From: UBA9547 sp044349205
GTDB taxonomy: Bacteria > Bacteroidota > Bacteroidia > Cytophagales > UBA9547
Length of the DNA: 6,276 nucleotides
Assembly (NCBI GenBank): GCA_044349205.1
Contig: JBIKRJ010000143.1
Location: 1-6,276, forward strand
Reading direction: 5' to 3'
Positions 5,276-6,276 of this stretch are shown here, piece after piece (positions within the stretch are counted from its first letter, which is position 1; each line of letters opens with the position of its first letter). Position numbers and translations under genes: made by a program. The notes beneath the pieces are model-generated. The model did no database searches. It had not been told where the DNA came from and worked only from the letters and a program-made list of their open reading frames with translations.

Positions 5276-6276
5276 TTAGAAACCAAATTTTTTGCCCAAT
5301 CCTTTTAATTTTTCTTCCAACTGCTTTTTAGCATTTTCTTCCGCTTCTTTTTTGAATTTGTCTGCTTCTTCTTTCGCCTTGTCCTGAGCCTGTTGTTTTA
5401 CCTCCTCCAATTTCTGTTCAGCTTGTTGTTTTACAGCTTCTTTTGCTTGGTTGGTTACCGATGTTTGGCCTTTTCCACTGCCAGATGCTGCCACTGGTAT
5501 GACGGTTGGATTGCTACTAGTTCCCCCGATTTTAAAATTTAAGGTAATCTTGTCCATACTGCCAAGCGATATACCAGCAATTTTGCCAAGGGCATCTGAA
5601 GCGGCAGCACCAAGTTGTCCAGTGGGCAAATCCAATTTCATCAAGTAATCCAAAGAACCGTCTAACCCTTGGCTTCCACTCATATTGGCAACCAAACCAC
5701 CCGTTTTCAAATCGAAAGGTTTTACATGCACTCTGCCTTCTTTTATTTCGGCTTGTACCAAGGTGTTTTTCAACGTTGGGTTGCGCAAAGCCTCGTTTTT
5801 GGTCACATCGGCCAATTTGCCCAATATCTTGTTGTTTTTCATAATGGCATCTATCACATTTATCATTCCATTGCCATTCAAACTCGATAAAATGGGGGTC
5901 ATGTCTTTGTTCAACTCACCACTCAACTTAAACTTTGTTGTGGTTGAACCCTCGATATTTTTGGCGGCTGGCGCAAAAGCTTGTACTGCATTAAATGTGT
6001 TGTAAGCCTTTGCAATAGAAGCATTTTGCATATCGAAATCGAAGGTAAACTTGGGTTTGGACAATACGCGTGGGTCGTAAACGCCACTCATCACAAAACT
6101 ACCTTCTATCATATTGAAAGCAAGGTGTTTCATGGTAATTGTGCCATCGTGAATGATAATGTCGCCCAACAAATTGCTAATGCCATAATTGGCATATTGC
6201 ACCGTTTTTACGGAAGAGTTCATCACAAAATCTATGTTTTGGGGCACTTCGGGGGCCGACATAAGGGGTGTGGTTT
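5276..6276 (-). CDS. AsmA-like envelope protein, C-terminal part only
   Basis: The last 332 or so residues of a longer protein; the frame is open through the right edge, so the ATG at 6260-6262 is internal. The sequence is the C-terminal AsmA domain as found in Bacteroidota: repeating beta-strand stretches such as GDIIIHDGTITMKHLAFNMI, SFVMSGVYDPR, KFTFDFDMQNASIAKAYNTF and NAVQAFAPAAKNIEG, then the LSSLNGNGMINVIDAIM and LGKLADVTKNEALRNPTL region, and MDKITLNFKIGG near residue 236 of the visible ATG. AsmA-like proteins are anchored in the inner membrane and belong to the bridge-like lipid-transport group, affecting outer-membrane composition. After the domain comes a low-complexity linker (258-270) and a Lys/Glu/Gln-rich helical tail (about 271-320) ending KKFGF. 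The whole family protein is usually several hundred residues longer. It is the first visible gene of the operon. Confidence 0.8.
   Translation of the reverse strand, partial: TTPLMSAPEVPQNIDFVMNSSVKTVQYANYGISNLLGDIIIHDGTITMKHLAFNMIEGSFVMSGVYDPRVLSKPKFTFDFDMQNASIAKAYNTFNAVQAFAPAAKNIEGSTTTKFKLSGELNKDMTPILSSLNGNGMINVIDAIMKNNKILGKLADVTKNEALRNPTLKNTLVQAEIKEGRVHVKPFDLKTGGLVANMSGSQGLDGSLDYLMKLDLPTGQLGAAASDALGKIAGISLGSMDKITLNFKIGGTSSNPTVIPVAASGSGKGQTSVTNQAKEAVKQQAEQKLEEVKQQAQDKAKEEADKFKKEAEENAKKQLEEKLKGLGKKFGF
5303..5452 (-). other. sequence for the charged helical tail of the AsmA-like protein
   Basis: About 50 codons rich in Lys, Glu, Gln and Ala, with near-repeats such as EAVKQQAEQKLEEVKQQAQ followed by KEEADKFKKEAEEN. 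The residues form a long amphipathic, possibly coiled-coil helix after the folded domain. Similar charged tails occur on some Bacteroidota AsmA-like proteins; the role is not known from sequence. Confidence 0.6.

Noticed and set aside
5272..5286. TTG start at 5284-5286 for the four-helix membrane protein
   Set aside because: An ATG 4 nt after the upstream stop codon gives a cleaner start directly before the first helix.
5669..6005. Plus-strand open frames opposite the AsmA-like gene
   Set aside because: These are shadows of the AsmA-like coding sequence, with no family features.
1..6276. tRNA, rRNA, CRISPR arrays, insertion sequences or attachment sites
   Set aside because: No cloverleaf-like segment, spaced direct repeats, transposase frame or terminal inverted repeats were seen; coding sequence fills nearly all of the window.

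Overview
The window looks like chromosomal DNA from a member of the Bacteroidota. It is AT-rich by eye, and no start codon has a convincing Shine-Dalgarno sequence. A good match to the Bacteroidota-type promoter (TTTG, about 20 nt, TAnnTTTG) stands before the FIST gene. The AsmA-like and DUF1761-like proteins also read like the Bacteroidota versions of those families. Genus cannot be judged from the sequence alone.

Layout. Left (1-836, minus strand): the 5' end of an ABC exporter gene runs off the left edge. A DUF1761-type membrane protein gene lies upstream of it in the same direction. The short gap between them holds a terminator-like hairpin and a promoter-like sequence. Next (837-1149) is a divergent intergenic region containing the promoter-like sequence for the plus-strand genes. 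Centre (1150-3596, plus strand): a FIST-domain sensor gene overlaps by 7 nt a gene for a soluble PAS histidine kinase. Right (3593-6276, minus strand): four tightly packed genes in transcription order: an AsmA-like protein (5' end outside the window), a four-helix membrane protein, a WxcM/FdtA-like cupin with a probable TTG start, and a GNAT/FemAB-like acyltransferase. Gaps there are 2-4 nt, so this is almost certainly one operon. The kinase and acyltransferase genes meet tail to tail and overlap by 4 bp.

How the genes may work together. The FIST-kinase pair is a two-gene sensory module: FIST is the candidate small-ligand receptor and the kinase the transmitter. It resembles the NosP/NosP-associated-kinase arrangement known for nitric oxide sensing, but neither haem binding nor the ligand can be read from sequence. 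No response regulator or output domain lies in the window. In the right-hand operon, the cupin and acyltransferase resemble enzymes of nucleotide-sugar or acyl transfer to envelope glycans. The AsmA-like protein suggests an envelope role, but no other sugar-nucleotide genes are present and the cupin lacks one of the two active-site histidines of FdtA.

Most interesting points: the FIST-kinase module, the substituted cupin active site in an unusual operon, the kinase's non-canonical H+4 residue, the TTAA shared by two convergent stop codons, and the hairpin/promoter arrangement before the ABC transporter gene.
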